This document shows, piece by piece, positions 48,004-56,960 of a DNA stretch of 64,000 nucleotides. The translations under genes and the position numbers were made by a program. The DNA lies in contig NZ_FNCO01000004.1 in the NCBI RefSeq assembly GCF_900100795.1, positions 352,066-416,065 on the forward strand, given 5' to 3'. The stretch is from Pseudomonas abietaniphila. GTDB taxonomy: Bacteria > Pseudomonadota > Gammaproteobacteria > Pseudomonadales > Pseudomonadaceae. How positions within the stretch are numbered: position 1 is the first letter of the stretch; each line of letters begins with the position of its first letter. The notes under the pieces are model-generated. The model did no database searches, was not told the origin of the DNA, and was given only the letters and a program-made list of their open reading frames with translations.

Positions 48004-48768
48004 ATGAGAAGCATCGTCAAAGCCGTCGGCCTGAACAAATACTACGACCAGTTCCACGCCCTCAAAGACGTCAGCATCGAGGTCGAGCAAGGCGAAGTGC
48101 TGTGCATCATCGGGCCTTCGGGCTCGGGCAAGAGCACGCTGCTGCGTTGCGTCAATCAGCTGGAAAAGATCGACAAGGGCGGCCTGTGGGTCGATGGCGA
48201 ACTGGTGGGATACCGCATCGTCGGCAACAAGCTCCACGAGCTGAACGAAAGCCAGGTCGCGCGCCAGCGACTGAGCACCGGCATGGTGTTCCAGCGCTTC
48301 AACCTGTTTCCGCACATGACCGCGTTGCAGAACGTCATTGAAGGCCCGATCCAGGTGCTCAAGCGTTCGCCCAAGGAAGCCAACGAAGAGGCGATCGAAC
48401 TGCTCGCCCGCGTGGGCCTGGCAGACAAGCGTCATTCCTATCCCATTGAGCTGTCTGGCGGCCAGCAGCAGCGCGTGGCGATTGCTCGTGCGCTGGCCAT
48501 GCGCCCCAAGCTGATGCTGTTCGACGAACCCACTTCTGCCCTCGACCCGGAGTTGGTCGGCGAAGTGTTGTCGGTGATGCGCGACCTCGCGCACAGCGGC
48601 ATGACCATGATCGTTGTGACCCATGAGCTGGGCTTCGCGCGCGAAGTCTCCAACCGCATGGTGTTCATGGACGGCGGCCAGATTGTGGAGGCCGGCACCC
48701 CGGAAGACATTCTAATAAGCCCACAAAACCCAAGAACCCAAAGCTTCATTTCTGCCGTTCGCACCTAA
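48004..48768 (+). CDS. Amino acid ABC transporter ATPase
   Basis: 254 aa. Walker [11 protein letters not shown]-loop [12 protein letters not shown], signature LSGGQQQR, Walker [16 protein letters not shown]-loop VTHELGFA. This is the GlnQ/HisP group. It lies 20 bp after the permease and 22 bp before the binding protein, so one operon. It powers uptake of a polar amino acid or related compound across the inner membrane. Confidence 0.95.
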   Translation: MRSIVKAVGLNKYYDQFHALKDVSIEVEQGEVLCIIGPSGSGKSTLLRCVNQLEKIDKGGLWVDGELVGYRIVGNKLHELNESQVARQRLSTGMVFQRFNLFPHMTALQNVIEGPIQVLKRSPKEANEEAIELLARVGLADKRHSYPIELSGGQQQRVAIARALAMRPKLMLFDEPTSALDPELVGEVLSVMRDLAHSGMTMIVVTHELGFAREVSNRMVFMDGGQIVEAGTPEDILISPQNPRTQSFISAVRT

Positions 48769-48790
48769 ACCAGAACAAACGAGAACGACC

Positions 48791-49612
48791 ATGAAAAAAA
48801 TGATCCTCCCCACCTTGCTCGCCGGCCTGATGGTCTCCGCTTCGGTCTTGGCTGCCGTGCCCGCCAGCCTCAAGGAGAAAGGCGAAATCACAGCCGCCAT
48901 CGTGCCGAACTATCCGCCGATGGACTTCAAGGACACCGCCACCAACACCCTGACCGGCCTGGACGTCGATCTGGGTAACGCACTGGCCGAACGTCTGGGC
49001 GTGAAAATCAGCTGGCAGGAAACCGCGTTTGAGCAGATGGTCAGCGGCCTGGTGACCAAGCGTTTCGACATCATTCTGTCGGGCATGACCGACACCGCCG
49101 AGCGTCAGAAATCGGTGACCTTCATCGATTACTTCACCAGCGGTCCGCAGTTGTACACGCTGACCAAGAACACCGAGCTGAATCAACTGACCGACCTGTG
49201 CGGCAAGAAAGTCGGCACCAGCCGCCGCACCACCTGGCCTGCGGAAATCGCGGCGTGGAGCAAGGAAAACTGCGAAGCAGCCGGTAAGCCGGCCATTATC
49301 GTGACCGGCTCCGAAGGCTCCGCTGATGCGCGCGCGCAACTGCGTCAGGGCCGTCTGGACGCGGCCATGCAAGGCAGCGAAACCATTCCTTACCTGATGT
49401 CGCAGGAGAAGGACACTTACAAGCCAATCGGCCTGGCGATCTCCAAGCAGTTCACTGGCCTGGGCGTGAACAAGTCCAACCCTGAGCTGGCTAAAGCCAT
49501 CGCCGAAGCGATGCAGGCCATGGTCGATGACGGCACCTACGGCAAGATCCTCAAGAAGTGGGACCTCGAGCAAGGTGCCGTGACCAAGATCGGGATGGAT
49601 CAGGGCAAGTAA
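48791..49612 (+). CDS. Periplasmic amino acid-binding protein
   Basis: 273 aa with signal peptide MKKMILPTLLAGLMVSASVLA. SBP family 3 body: GLDVDLGNALAERLGVKI, FEQMVSGLVTKRFDIILSGMTDT, and a two-Cys pair near residues 137 and 161 that could form a disulfide. The Arg and Asp that usually hold the amino acid group lie in the GTSRRTTWP and GRLDAAMQGSE segments. The ligand is unknown. Confidence 0.93.
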   Translation: MKKMILPTLLAGLMVSASVLAAVPASLKEKGEITAAIVPNYPPMDFKDTATNTLTGLDVDLGNALAERLGVKISWQETAFEQMVSGLVTKRFDIILSGMTDTAERQKSVTFIDYFTSGPQLYTLTKNTELNQLTDLCGKKVGTSRRTTWPAEIAAWSKENCEAAGKPAIIVTGSEGSADARAQLRQGRLDAAMQGSETIPYLMSQEKDTYKPIGLAISKQFTGLGVNKSNPELAKAIAEAMQAMVDDGTYGKILKKWDLEQGAVTKIGMDQGK

Positions 49613-49664
49613 GCGGCGTCTGCCCGATTCGTGAACAAACTCGCTACAGCTGGACGCAATCACG

Positions 49665-49763
49665 TGTAGGAGCTGCAGGAGGTTACGACGGTGGCGAATG
49701 CGGTGGGTCACTTGACAGACATGCAGCTGGCACTCCGTCTTCGCCAGCAAGCCGGCTCCTACA
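49665..49763. repeat. REP pair with a disrupted left arm
   Basis: The right arm TTCGCCAGCAAGCCGGCTCC is canonical. The left arm begins TGTAGGAGC but continues with CTGCAGGAGGTTACGACG instead of the expected GGCTTGC before TGGCGAATGC. It appears that the inner part of the left arm has been replaced. It lies between the importer operon and the MFS gene. Confidence 0.75.
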
Positions 49764-49808
49764 ATGGGCGGTGCGCCAGAAGGCTTTCATAAGGACATAA
49801 CAACACCC

Positions 49809-50993
49809 GTGGCCACCTACTCCCTCGTCATTCGCCGCCTGATGGTCTGCTCACTGACCATCGTCATGAGCCGGGCGATGACCAGCCCGTTGCTGACGCT
49901 GTTCCTGAGCACCAGACTGGGACTGAACCAGCAAGATGTCGGCTTGTTGATGGGGATCGCGGTGTTCATCGCCACACTGTTGGGTCTGTACGGCGGCTAC
50001 ATCATCGACCGTCTGGAAAAGCGCAAGCTGCTGATCCTGGCGATGCTGTCCAGCGCTATCGGTTTCACCCTGCTGACCTTCGCCCAGAACGTCTACCTCA
50101 CCACCTTGACCCTGGTGATCACCGAGACCGCGTCAGCGCTTTTTCTGATCGGCTCCAAGGCGATCATCAGTGAGAACCTGCCCATCGGCGAGCGCGCCAA
50201 GGTGTTCTCCCTACGCTATACCCTGACCAACATCGGCTACGCCACCGGCCCGATGCTTGGCGTATTGATTGCCGGACAGTTGCCGCTGGCGCCGTTTCTG
50301 ATCGCCAGCGCCATCGCGTTCGGCAGCCTGTTTCTGATGATTGGCATCCCGCCCACCGTGTCTGATCGCGAACATCAACCCCGCAGTTTTCTCGACACCC
50401 TGGCGACACTCAAAAGCGACCGAACGCTGATCCTGTTCACCGGCGGCAGCCTGCTCAGCACCATCGTGCATGGCCGCTACACGCTGTACCTCTCTCAGTT
50501 TCTGCTGGTTACTCACACCTCGGCACAGGCGCTGAAAATCCTGTCGGCGGTCCTGGCCTGCAACGCGGTAACGGTCATCCTGATGCAGTACCAGATCGGT
50601 CGCTTTCTCAAGCGCGAGCAGTTGCCGTACTGGATATGCCTGGGCACTGCGCTGTTTGCCGTTGGCCTCTTAGGATTCAGCTTTGCCCAGAGCACCTTGG
50701 CCTGGTGCGCGGCGATGTTCGTCTTCACCTTGGGCGAGATGATCATCTATCCGGCCGAGTATCTGTTCGTCGACACCATCGCGCCCGAGCATCTGCGCGG
50801 GAGTTACCTGGGCGCACAAAACCTGGCGGCGTTCGGCGGTGCCATGAGCCCGGTGATCTGTGGCTATTTATTGATCAACACACCCGCGCCGACAATGTTC
50901 TATGTGTTGGCGTGTCTGACGGCGATGGGTGGGACGTTGTGCTTTCTTAGCGGGCGACGCGCGAAACTCACTCACCCGGATATCCCCTTGTAG
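49809..50993 (+). CDS. MFS transporter
   Basis: About 394 aa from a GTG at 49809 (VATYSLVIRRLMVCSL). The ribosome-binding AAGGA lies 13 bases before it, rather far, so a start at the Met 11 codons later is possible. Twelve predicted helices with the loop motif GGYIIDRLEKRKLLI between helices 2 and 3 (a form of GxLaDrxGrr) and IAPEHLRGSYLGAQN in the second half. No clear substrate clue; an efflux function is most common for this type. Confidence 0.85.
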   Translation: MATYSLVIRRLMVCSLTIVMSRAMTSPLLTLFLSTRLGLNQQDVGLLMGIAVFIATLLGLYGGYIIDRLEKRKLLILAMLSSAIGFTLLTFAQNVYLTTLTLVITETASALFLIGSKAIISENLPIGERAKVFSLRYTLTNIGYATGPMLGVLIAGQLPLAPFLIASAIAFGSLFLMIGIPPTVSDREHQPRSFLDTLATLKSDRTLILFTGGSLLSTIVHGRYTLYLSQFLLVTHTSAQALKILSAVLACNAVTVILMQYQIGRFLKREQLPYWICLGTALFAVGLLGFSFAQSTLAWCAAMFVFTLGEMIIYPAEYLFVDTIAPEHLRGSYLGAQNLAAFGGAMSPVICGYLLINTPAPTMFYVLACLTAMGGTLCFLSGRRAKLTHPDIPL

Positions 50994-51150
50994 AAGAGTG
51001 CCTCCAAACCAAATTGTCACTTTTCAAATCCGCCATAAACAGGCGAGTATGTCCGGCCTAGAGCTGTCGGTCTGACGGGCCTTTTCCAGAGCCTGGAGCC
51101 TGCCCAGACTGTCCTGATTTCCACTTCCCTGACGAAAAGGACATCGAGCA

Positions 51151-52155
51151 ATGATCTACCGCACGCTTGGCCAATCCGGCCTCAAGGTTTCAACGCTGAC
51201 CCTGGGCTCCATGATGTTCGGTGTGCAGACCGGCACCGAAGAGTCGTTGCGCATCATCGACAAAGCCTGGGATCAAGGCGTGAATTTCATCGACACGGCC
51301 AACGTCTACAACGCCGGTCGATCAGAAGAAATCGTTGGCGAGGCCATTGCCAAACACCGCAGCGAATGGGTGCTGGCGACCAAGGTCGGCAGCAGCTCCG
51401 GCAACACCGCGCCGAACACCAGCGGTCTGAACCGCAAGCACATTTTCAACGAGATCGAGTCCAGCCTGCGTCGCCTGGACACCGACTACATCGATATCCA
51501 TTACCTGCACAAGGAAGACCACAGCACGCCACTTGAAGTGACGGTGTCGGCCATCGGCGATCTGATTCGCGAGGGCAAGATCCGTTACTGGGGCGTCTCG
51601 AACTTCCGCGGCTGGCGCATTGCTGAAGTGGTCAACGTCGCGCAGCGTCTGGGCGTCGACAAGCCGGTGATCAGCCAGCCCTTGTACAACATCGTCAACC
51701 GTCAGGCGGAACTGGAGCAGATCACTGCCGCCAGGTTCTACGGCTTGGGCGTGGTGCCTTACAGCCCGCTGGCTCGCGGCGTGCTCAGCGGCAAATACGC
51801 GCCAGACGTCACACCCGACAGCAGCACCCGCGCAGGCCGTCAGGACAAGCGCATTCTGGAAACGGAATGGCGGACGGAGTCGCTGCACATCGCGCAGAAA
51901 CTGCAGGCGTACACGAAGGACAAAGGTGTCGGCCTTGTCGAGTTCGCCATTGCCTGGGTGCTGAACAACCAGGCGGTGACCTCGGCCATCGTCGGCCCTC
52001 GGACCGAAGACCAGTGGGACAGCTACACCAAGGCGCTGAGCGTGAAGATCACGGCGGAAGACGAGGCCTTTATCGACTCGCTGGTGACACCGGGTCATGC
52101 CTCGACGCCCGGCTTCAATGACGTGCAGCACTTTGTGACAGGCCGTTATGTGTAA
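51151..52155 (+). CDS. Aldo/keto reductase
   Basis: 334 aa. The catalytic tetrad is visible: Asp48 and Tyr53 in FIDTANVYNAGRSEE, Lys78 in VLATKVG, and His120 in IDIHYLHKED. The NADPH-site motif VVPYSPLARGVLSGKY and the SAIVGPRTEDQWD segment follow. It is of the YajO/tas-like or potassium-channel beta-like group. It reduces aldehydes or ketones with NADPH in the cytoplasm. Monocistronic, followed by a REP pair. Confidence 0.92.
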   Translation: MIYRTLGQSGLKVSTLTLGSMMFGVQTGTEESLRIIDKAWDQGVNFIDTANVYNAGRSEEIVGEAIAKHRSEWVLATKVGSSSGNTAPNTSGLNRKHIFNEIESSLRRLDTDYIDIHYLHKEDHSTPLEVTVSAIGDLIREGKIRYWGVSNFRGWRIAEVVNVAQRLGVDKPVISQPLYNIVNRQAELEQITAARFYGLGVVPYSPLARGVLSGKYAPDVTPDSSTRAGRQDKRILETEWRTESLHIAQKLQAYTKDKGVGLVEFAIAWVLNNQAVTSAIVGPRTEDQWDSYTKALSVKITAEDEAFIDSLVTPGHASTPGFNDVQHFVTGRYV

Positions 52156-52177
52156 GACAGGCCGATAACGATAAGGG

Positions 52178-52254
52178 TGGCTGGCGAACGCACTGTAAAA
52201 CCGTTGAATGTACTGACTGACACTGCGCATTCGCCAGCAAGCCGGCTCCTGCAG
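52178..52254. repeat. REP inverted pair
   Basis: GTGGCTGGCGAACGCA faces TGCGCATTCGCCAGCAAGCCGGCTCC. The left arm has lost its outer GGAGCCGGC part. It lies between the convergent aldo/keto reductase and lapD genes. Confidence 0.8.
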
Positions 52255-52270
52255 CGTTGTGCAATAACCG

Positions 52271-54214
52271 CTACTCCCAAGGCGCAGGGTCACCGAACAA
52301 CTGGCCCTGCACGCCTTGAATCCCCATCTCCCGCAGTACCTCGAATTCACCTTGCGTCTCGACCCGCTCGGCAATCAGCGGCAGGTCGATACTGTGTGCC
52401 GCGCGCTGAATCGCTTCGATGAACAAACGTTTGTGCCGCTCCCGGTCGATGGCGCGGATGTAGCTGCCTTCGATTTTCAGGTACGCCAGCCCCAGACTCG
52501 ACAGGTTGCCGATCATGCTGAAGCGTCCGCCAAAATGCTGCAGCGCAAGTGAATAACCCAAGTCCTTGAGCCGGCGCGTCAGGTCCTCCAGCGCCTGCTG
52601 ATCGGGCACCTGCTCCTCGCCGATCTCCAGAATCAACCTCGACGCCAGGTGCGCATGCCTTCGCAATAGATCGAACATCTCGTTCAGCGCGCCGGGATCA
52701 CCCAACGTGGCCGCCGACAGGTTCAGCGCCAGTTTCTGGTCGTGACGAGTGAGTTGTTCGAAAACGGTTTCCAGCATCACTCGATCGTGTCGGGCCGACC
52801 AGCCGAAGCGCTCGATCCAGGGCAAGAAACGCCCGGCGGGCAATGTCTGGGAGTCCTCGTCGATTACCCGGGACAGCACTTTGAAATGCAGCACGCGACT
52901 GATGTCACTCGCATCCATCACCGGTTGAAAGAACAGCTGAAATCGACGCTCCGACAACGCCTGATCGAGCAGTTCGTACCACGCGTGATGATCGTCTTCC
53001 AGGCTGTCCACGGCACCGTGCTCGATGCAGTACCAGATGTGCTCGGTTTGGGTTTCTGCCTGAGACAAGGCCTGGTCCGCCAGCCCCATCAAGGTTTGCG
53101 CCGAGTCTCCCGGGGTGTAAGGCGCCAAGCCAACAAACGCTGCGGGGCTGACGTCCGACGCGCCCGTTCCGCGCAGGCTGCTCAATGCGGTTTCCAGCTC
53201 ATGAGCCAGTTGCAGCGCCTCTTCCTTGACCAGCCCTGGCGCCAGCACCGCGAACTCGCCACCCCGAATGCGGCTGATCAAATGCCGGGCTTCGGCATGG
53301 TTGAAACACTGACGCACCAGCACATCGCTGACCGCGACCAGCAGTGCATCGGCCTTTTGGCCACCCATGCGCTCGTTCAGCCCGGCCAAGTCATTCACGC
53401 GCATTACCAACAAGTAGCCCGAACGGGCATCCTCGACCTGACTGACGTGCTCGTTCAGCCGCATGTCGAAATAACGCCGGTTGGCGAGGCCCGTCAGGCT
53501 GTCTTCATAGGACTCGATACGCAGCTTTTCGGTGCGCTCGGCCTGTTCGTGAAAGAGCGCCTTGAGCTTGTCGACCATCTGATTCATCGCCAGCACCACC
53601 CGACGCAACTCGGGGGTGGCGGGTAACTCCGACACGCTCAGAAACTCGCGACGACCGATGGCGTGGGATTGTTCGACCATGTAGTCCAGCGGCCGAAGTT
53701 GCCGGCGCAAGAGCCACGCGCCGAGCAGGAAGCTGAGCGCACCGCACAGCAAGAGCCAACCCAGATTCCCCAGCGCCGCTTGCCAGAGCTTGCCGATGGC
53801 AAACATCGGATGGCTGACCACTTCGACCTTGGCCGCTGGACGCCAGCCACGGCTGACAATCGCACTGGCGCCGGCAGGTTCGAGGGCAATCAGATCGATG
53901 AACCAGTCAGGCGCCGTGGCCGCAGGCGTGGCGTTACGCTCGACGATGACCTTGCCGGTGGTGAGATTGACGACCCGGATTCGGGCGTAATAACCGCTGT
54001 CGAAAATCGAGCTGACCACCAGTTCCATCATCGTCGGATCGTCCACTGACGGTTTCAATGACAGCGCCAGCGCAGTGGCGGCATCTTGCGCGTGGGATCG
54101 CAGTTGGTTGACGTATTGGGTGCGCGAGCTTTCCAGGCTGACCATGAATCCGCCGCTGAAGGCGACGATCATGAATAGACAGATGGCGATCAACAGCTGT
54201 TTGAACAGGGTCAT
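52271..54214 (-). CDS. lapD: LapD, c-di-GMP receptor controlling adhesin release
   Basis: 647 aa. A first membrane helix (LLIAICLFMIVAFSGGFMV) is followed by a periplasmic LapD_MoxY domain (about 25-150, ending near ASAIVSRGWRPAAKVEVVSHP), a second helix (WLLLCGALSFLLGAWLL), a HAMP, a GGDEF-type domain with degenerate RGGEF, and an EAL-type domain with KVLSRV where EAL should be. Loss of both catalytic motifs with intact folds is the LapD hallmark: it binds c-di-GMP and sequesters LapG. It lies 27 bp after lapG on the same strand. Confidence 0.94.
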   Translation of the reverse strand: MTLFKQLLIAICLFMIVAFSGGFMVSLESSRTQYVNQLRSHAQDAATALALSLKPSVDDPTMMELVVSSIFDSGYYARIRVVNLTTGKVIVERNATPAATAPDWFIDLIALEPAGASAIVSRGWRPAAKVEVVSHPMFAIGKLWQAALGNLGWLLLCGALSFLLGAWLLRRQLRPLDYMVEQSHAIGRREFLSVSELPATPELRRVVLAMNQMVDKLKALFHEQAERTEKLRIESYEDSLTGLANRRYFDMRLNEHVSQVEDARSGYLLVMRVNDLAGLNERMGGQKADALLVAVSDVLVRQCFNHAEARHLISRIRGGEFAVLAPGLVKEEALQLAHELETALSSLRGTGASDVSPAAFVGLAPYTPGDSAQTLMGLADQALSQAETQTEHIWYCIEHGAVDSLEDDHHAWYELLDQALSERRFQLFFQPVMDASDISRVLHFKVLSRVIDEDSQTLPAGRFLPWIERFGWSARHDRVMLETVFEQLTRHDQKLALNLSAATLGDPGALNEMFDLLRRHAHLASRLILEIGEEQVPDQQALEDLTRRLKDLGYSLALQHFGGRFSMIGNLSSLGLAYLKIEGSYIRAIDRERHKRLFIEAIQRAAHSIDLPLIAERVETQGEFEVLREMGIQGVQGQLFGDPAPWE

Positions 54215-54241
54215 AGGCCAATCCTTGTTCTGTCGGATAGA

Positions 54242-54961
54242 TCAGGGCGTGTTGCCCTCGACCGGAAAACCTTCGGCTTTCATCTTGTTCAGCACGTTTT
54301 GCCAGCGAGACAACTGCTTGATGTCTCCCGCTATGCTGCTGCTCCCTATGGTGGTATCCGTCGCGTCTGGCAACCACACGCCCTCACCGTTGAAGGCGTA
54401 CACCGGCAGCAGGTCCTTGCGTGCGTCCGCGGGTTCAATCGTATCGACCAGACTGTCGAGCACCAGCGGCTCACCCTCTGCGTCGGGGTAATACGTGAGC
54501 ACCATGTGCGCACGCTCCGGGTTAAGCACCTTGACGTAGGTGATCAACAATTTGTCTGCGGGCATACCCCATTGCCGCAGGCTGAAGTACTTGGCGATGG
54601 CAAAATCTTCGCAGTCACCGGCACCTTTCCACAACGACTGAACAGGCGTGGCCCAGTAGTCATCCACCTTCCACAGGTCGATGTCCTCGACGTAGCGCAA
54701 CTCCTGATTGAAAAACTGGTTGACCCGCTGTAACAGCTCCAGATCGTTGGCGGGTCTGTCGCCGTTGAGCAGGGCTCTCCAGGCGTCGACGCGGTGTCGC
54801 CCTTCCACCGATGGACCGTACAACGTGCTGGCGCGCCGCGTGATCAGCGAAAAGTCCCAACCGGCATACGCCAGACTCGCCAACATCACGCCCGTCAGCA
54901 ATAGCTGACAGAGCCTGCGTGCAAGCCGGTCAACAGCGAAACGGGTCGCCAATGCGCTCAA
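54242..54961 (-). CDS. lapG: LapG, periplasmic Cys protease that cuts the surface adhesin
   Basis: About 239 aa. A hydrophobic N-terminal segment (LLLTGVMLASLAYA) acts as signal. The transglutaminase-like catalytic triad is visible as Cys117 in GAGDCEDFAIAKY, His152 in RAHMVLTYY and Asp169. Asp116 and Glu118 beside the Cys fit the known calcium site. It releases LapA-type adhesins when LapD has no c-di-GMP bound. No ATG precedes the signal region: TTG at 54961 or TTG at 54952 are the candidate starts, so the exact N-terminus is uncertain. No adhesin gene is in the window. Confidence 0.92.
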   Translation of the reverse strand: MSALATRFAVDRLARRLCQLLLTGVMLASLAYAGWDFSLITRRASTLYGPSVEGRHRVDAWRALLNGDRPANDLELLQRVNQFFNQELRYVEDIDLWKVDDYWATPVQSLWKGAGDCEDFAIAKYFSLRQWGMPADKLLITYVKVLNPERAHMVLTYYPDAEGEPLVLDSLVDTIEPADARKDLLPVYAFNGEGVWLPDATDTTIGSSSIAGDIKQLSRWQNVLNKMKAEGFPVEGNTP

Positions 54962-55279
54962 TCCATGGATCGACCGGAGGTACTCGCTGGCGAGCCTCCA
55001 ACCGGGGAAAATAATGGCATCTGGCGATCATTGGCTTGCAATTCAATGACTTCGATTGTGTGCCGACGTGAGCGTTGAAATGCCGCGTCCAGGCGACCGT
55101 TTTTCCGACGCCTCGTATCGTTAAAAGGATAGAACACGGTAGGCACATCATCGCCACAAAGCCTTGTAGAATGCGGTCCGCCGTAACAAACGGGGCGAAG
55201 GTCCAGGTTTGACAAGCCGGGTTATGGCCTCTAGTGTTCCATTGGATCCAATCTCTGATCAGTGAAGAAGAAGTCATCG
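54962..55279. other. Divergent region between lapG and the GntR gene
   Basis: About 318 bp with no supported gene. It should hold the promoters of lapG-lapD (leftward) and of the GntR gene (rightward). The main visible element is the 12-bp palindrome at 55241-55252. Confidence 0.5.
55241..55252. promoter_or_regulatory. 12-bp palindrome, likely GntR autoregulatory operator
   Basis: ATTGGATCCAAT is a perfect palindrome of the type bound by FCD-group GntR dimers. It ends 27 bp before the preferred GntR start (9 bp before the GTG alternative), so binding there would block transcription of the regulator's own gene. Confidence 0.65.
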
Positions 55280-56023
55280 ATGCGCAGGACTGAGAAAGAA
55301 CAATTTCTGCGAGAAGTGCTCGGCAACGAGCAACCGCCTGCGCACCTCGCACGCGCGGTGATCGAAGAAAAACTGCGCGCAGCCATCCTCGACGGACGCC
55401 TGCCCGCGGGTGTCGCATTGCGCCAGCAAGAACTGGCCACACTGTTTGGTGTGAGCCGCATGCCGGTGCGTGAAGCCTTGCGCCAGCTTGAGGCGCAATC
55501 GCTGCTGCGTGTCGAGACCCACAAGGGCGCTGTCGTCGCCCCACTGATCAACGAAGACGCGACCGATGCCTATGCACTGCGCATCCTGCTGGAATCCGAG
55601 GCCCTGCGGCAGTCGATACCGTTGCTGACGGCCGACGACATCGAGCTGGCCGGCAGTTACATCGAGCAACTGGAGGTTGAAACCGACTACTCGAAGATCG
55701 GCACGCTCAACCGAATGTTCCACATGACCCTATACTCCCGGGCAAAGAACAAACGCCTGCTCAAGCTGGTCGAAGACGGTCTGAATGAGGAGGAGCGCTT
55801 TCTGAGGTTCAACCTCAAGTACATGGGACTGGGCAAGCTGTCACAGAACGACCACAGGGAATTGTTAAAGATGGCCGAGGCTGGCGCCGTCGACGAGACG
55901 GTCCACGCCCTCGCTCACCACTTGAACCGTGGTGTCGAGGCCATCAACACCTATCTGAAAAGCCGTCCAGCGGAAGTCGCCAAACCCGCCACGGCATCAA
56001 GGAAGCGCGCCCTCGCACAATGA
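55280..56023 (+). CDS. GntR-family (FCD) transcription regulator
   Basis: 247 aa from ATG at 55280, behind GAAGAAG; a GTG six codons upstream is possible. Winged helix with IEEKLRAAILDGRLPAG, LFGVSRMPVREALRQLEAQSLL, then an all-helical FCD domain with the metal or ligand His/Asp pattern (Asp in LNRMFHMTLY region, HHLNRG). A perfect palindrome lies just upstream. It heads the rightward block containing the thioesterase and the N-oxygenase/NRPS cluster, so it may control those genes, but no second copy of its palindrome is obvious there. Confidence 0.88.
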   Translation: MRRTEKEQFLREVLGNEQPPAHLARAVIEEKLRAAILDGRLPAGVALRQQELATLFGVSRMPVREALRQLEAQSLLRVETHKGAVVAPLINEDATDAYALRILLESEALRQSIPLLTADDIELAGSYIEQLEVETDYSKIGTLNRMFHMTLYSRAKNKRLLKLVEDGLNEEERFLRFNLKYMGLGKLSQNDHRELLKMAEAGAVDETVHALAHHLNRGVEAINTYLKSRPAEVAKPATASRKRALAQ

Positions 56024-56207
56024 GGGCTCGACGATCGTGAACGGCGACTATGCTCATATCCAGCAGTTCGCACCCCTGCCTGCAGTTGCCGCACGCAACC
56101 GGATGAGGCAAGGGGTTCAAAGAGCACCGGTTGTTGCGGTGCCAGCGCCGAAGGACCCGGCCCCACGGTTGTGATAAGCCTGCACAAACAGGCTTGGGGA
56201 AACCTGA

Positions 56208-56960
56208 GTGAACGCCAAAAACAAATGGCTGATGGTTGTCAATTCAGGACAGCCCATCAGAACGCGCCTGATCTGCTTCCCGCACGCGGGCGGCGATCCG
56301 GAGCAGTTCCGTGACTGGTCGGACGGCCTTGCGGATCACATCGAACTGGTGACGCTGCGCCTGCCGGGCCACGGCAGTCGGCTCAAGGAAACGCCTTACG
56401 ATCAATGGGCGCCGCTGCTGGAGGACACCTTCTTCGCGTTGCAGCCCTACCTGACCGAACCGCACGCCTTTTACGGCCACAGCTTCGGTGGCCGCGTGGC
56501 TTACGAAATGGCCCGGTTGGCGCAAGCGCAGTATCCCGGTTTTACCCGACACCTGTTCATCTCCGGTTGTCGCAGCCCCGACAGCCAACAGCCTCAACCC
56601 TACCTGCATACGCTGCCCAAAGACGACTTCATCGAGGCGCTGATTAAACTCGGCGCAGCGCCCGAGTCGATGCTTCATGACAAGAAGCTGATGCGCCTGT
56701 TCGAACCGGTCATGCGCAGCGACCTGAAGCTGGCCGAGTTGTGGTCGCATTGTCCCGACGGCGGTCTGAACATACCGCTGACCGCCCTTTACGGCAGCGA
56801 CGATCCCCTCGATACCGCCGCGAGCATGATGAACTGGCGCGAGTTCACACGTCGCGAATTCGAACTGATCGAAGTACGCGGTGATCATTATTTCCTCAGA
56901 GCGCAGCGCGACCGTCTGCTGCACATCATCAACACTCACCTGGGGCTGCTGGGCATCTGA
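56208..56960 (+). CDS. Type II thioesterase (alpha/beta hydrolase)
   Basis: 250 aa from a GTG start with GGGGAA upstream. FPHAGGDP oxyanion motif near residue 25, nucleophile elbow GHSFGG with Ser92, acid Asp198 or Asp199 in YGSDDPLD, and His227 in RGDHYF. Such stand-alone thioesterases clear misloaded carrier proteins of NRPS or PKS lines. The only carrier protein in the window is in the NRPS at 59409, 2.4 kb downstream on the same strand, so editing of that NRPS is the natural suggestion. Related clusters I remember do not always include one. Confidence 0.9.
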   Translation: MNAKNKWLMVVNSGQPIRTRLICFPHAGGDPEQFRDWSDGLADHIELVTLRLPGHGSRLKETPYDQWAPLLEDTFFALQPYLTEPHAFYGHSFGGRVAYEMARLAQAQYPGFTRHLFISGCRSPDSQQPQPYLHTLPKDDFIEALIKLGAAPESMLHDKKLMRLFEPVMRSDLKLAELWSHCPDGGLNIPLTALYGSDDPLDTAASMMNWREFTRREFELIEVRGDHYFLRAQRDRLLHIINTHLGLLGI

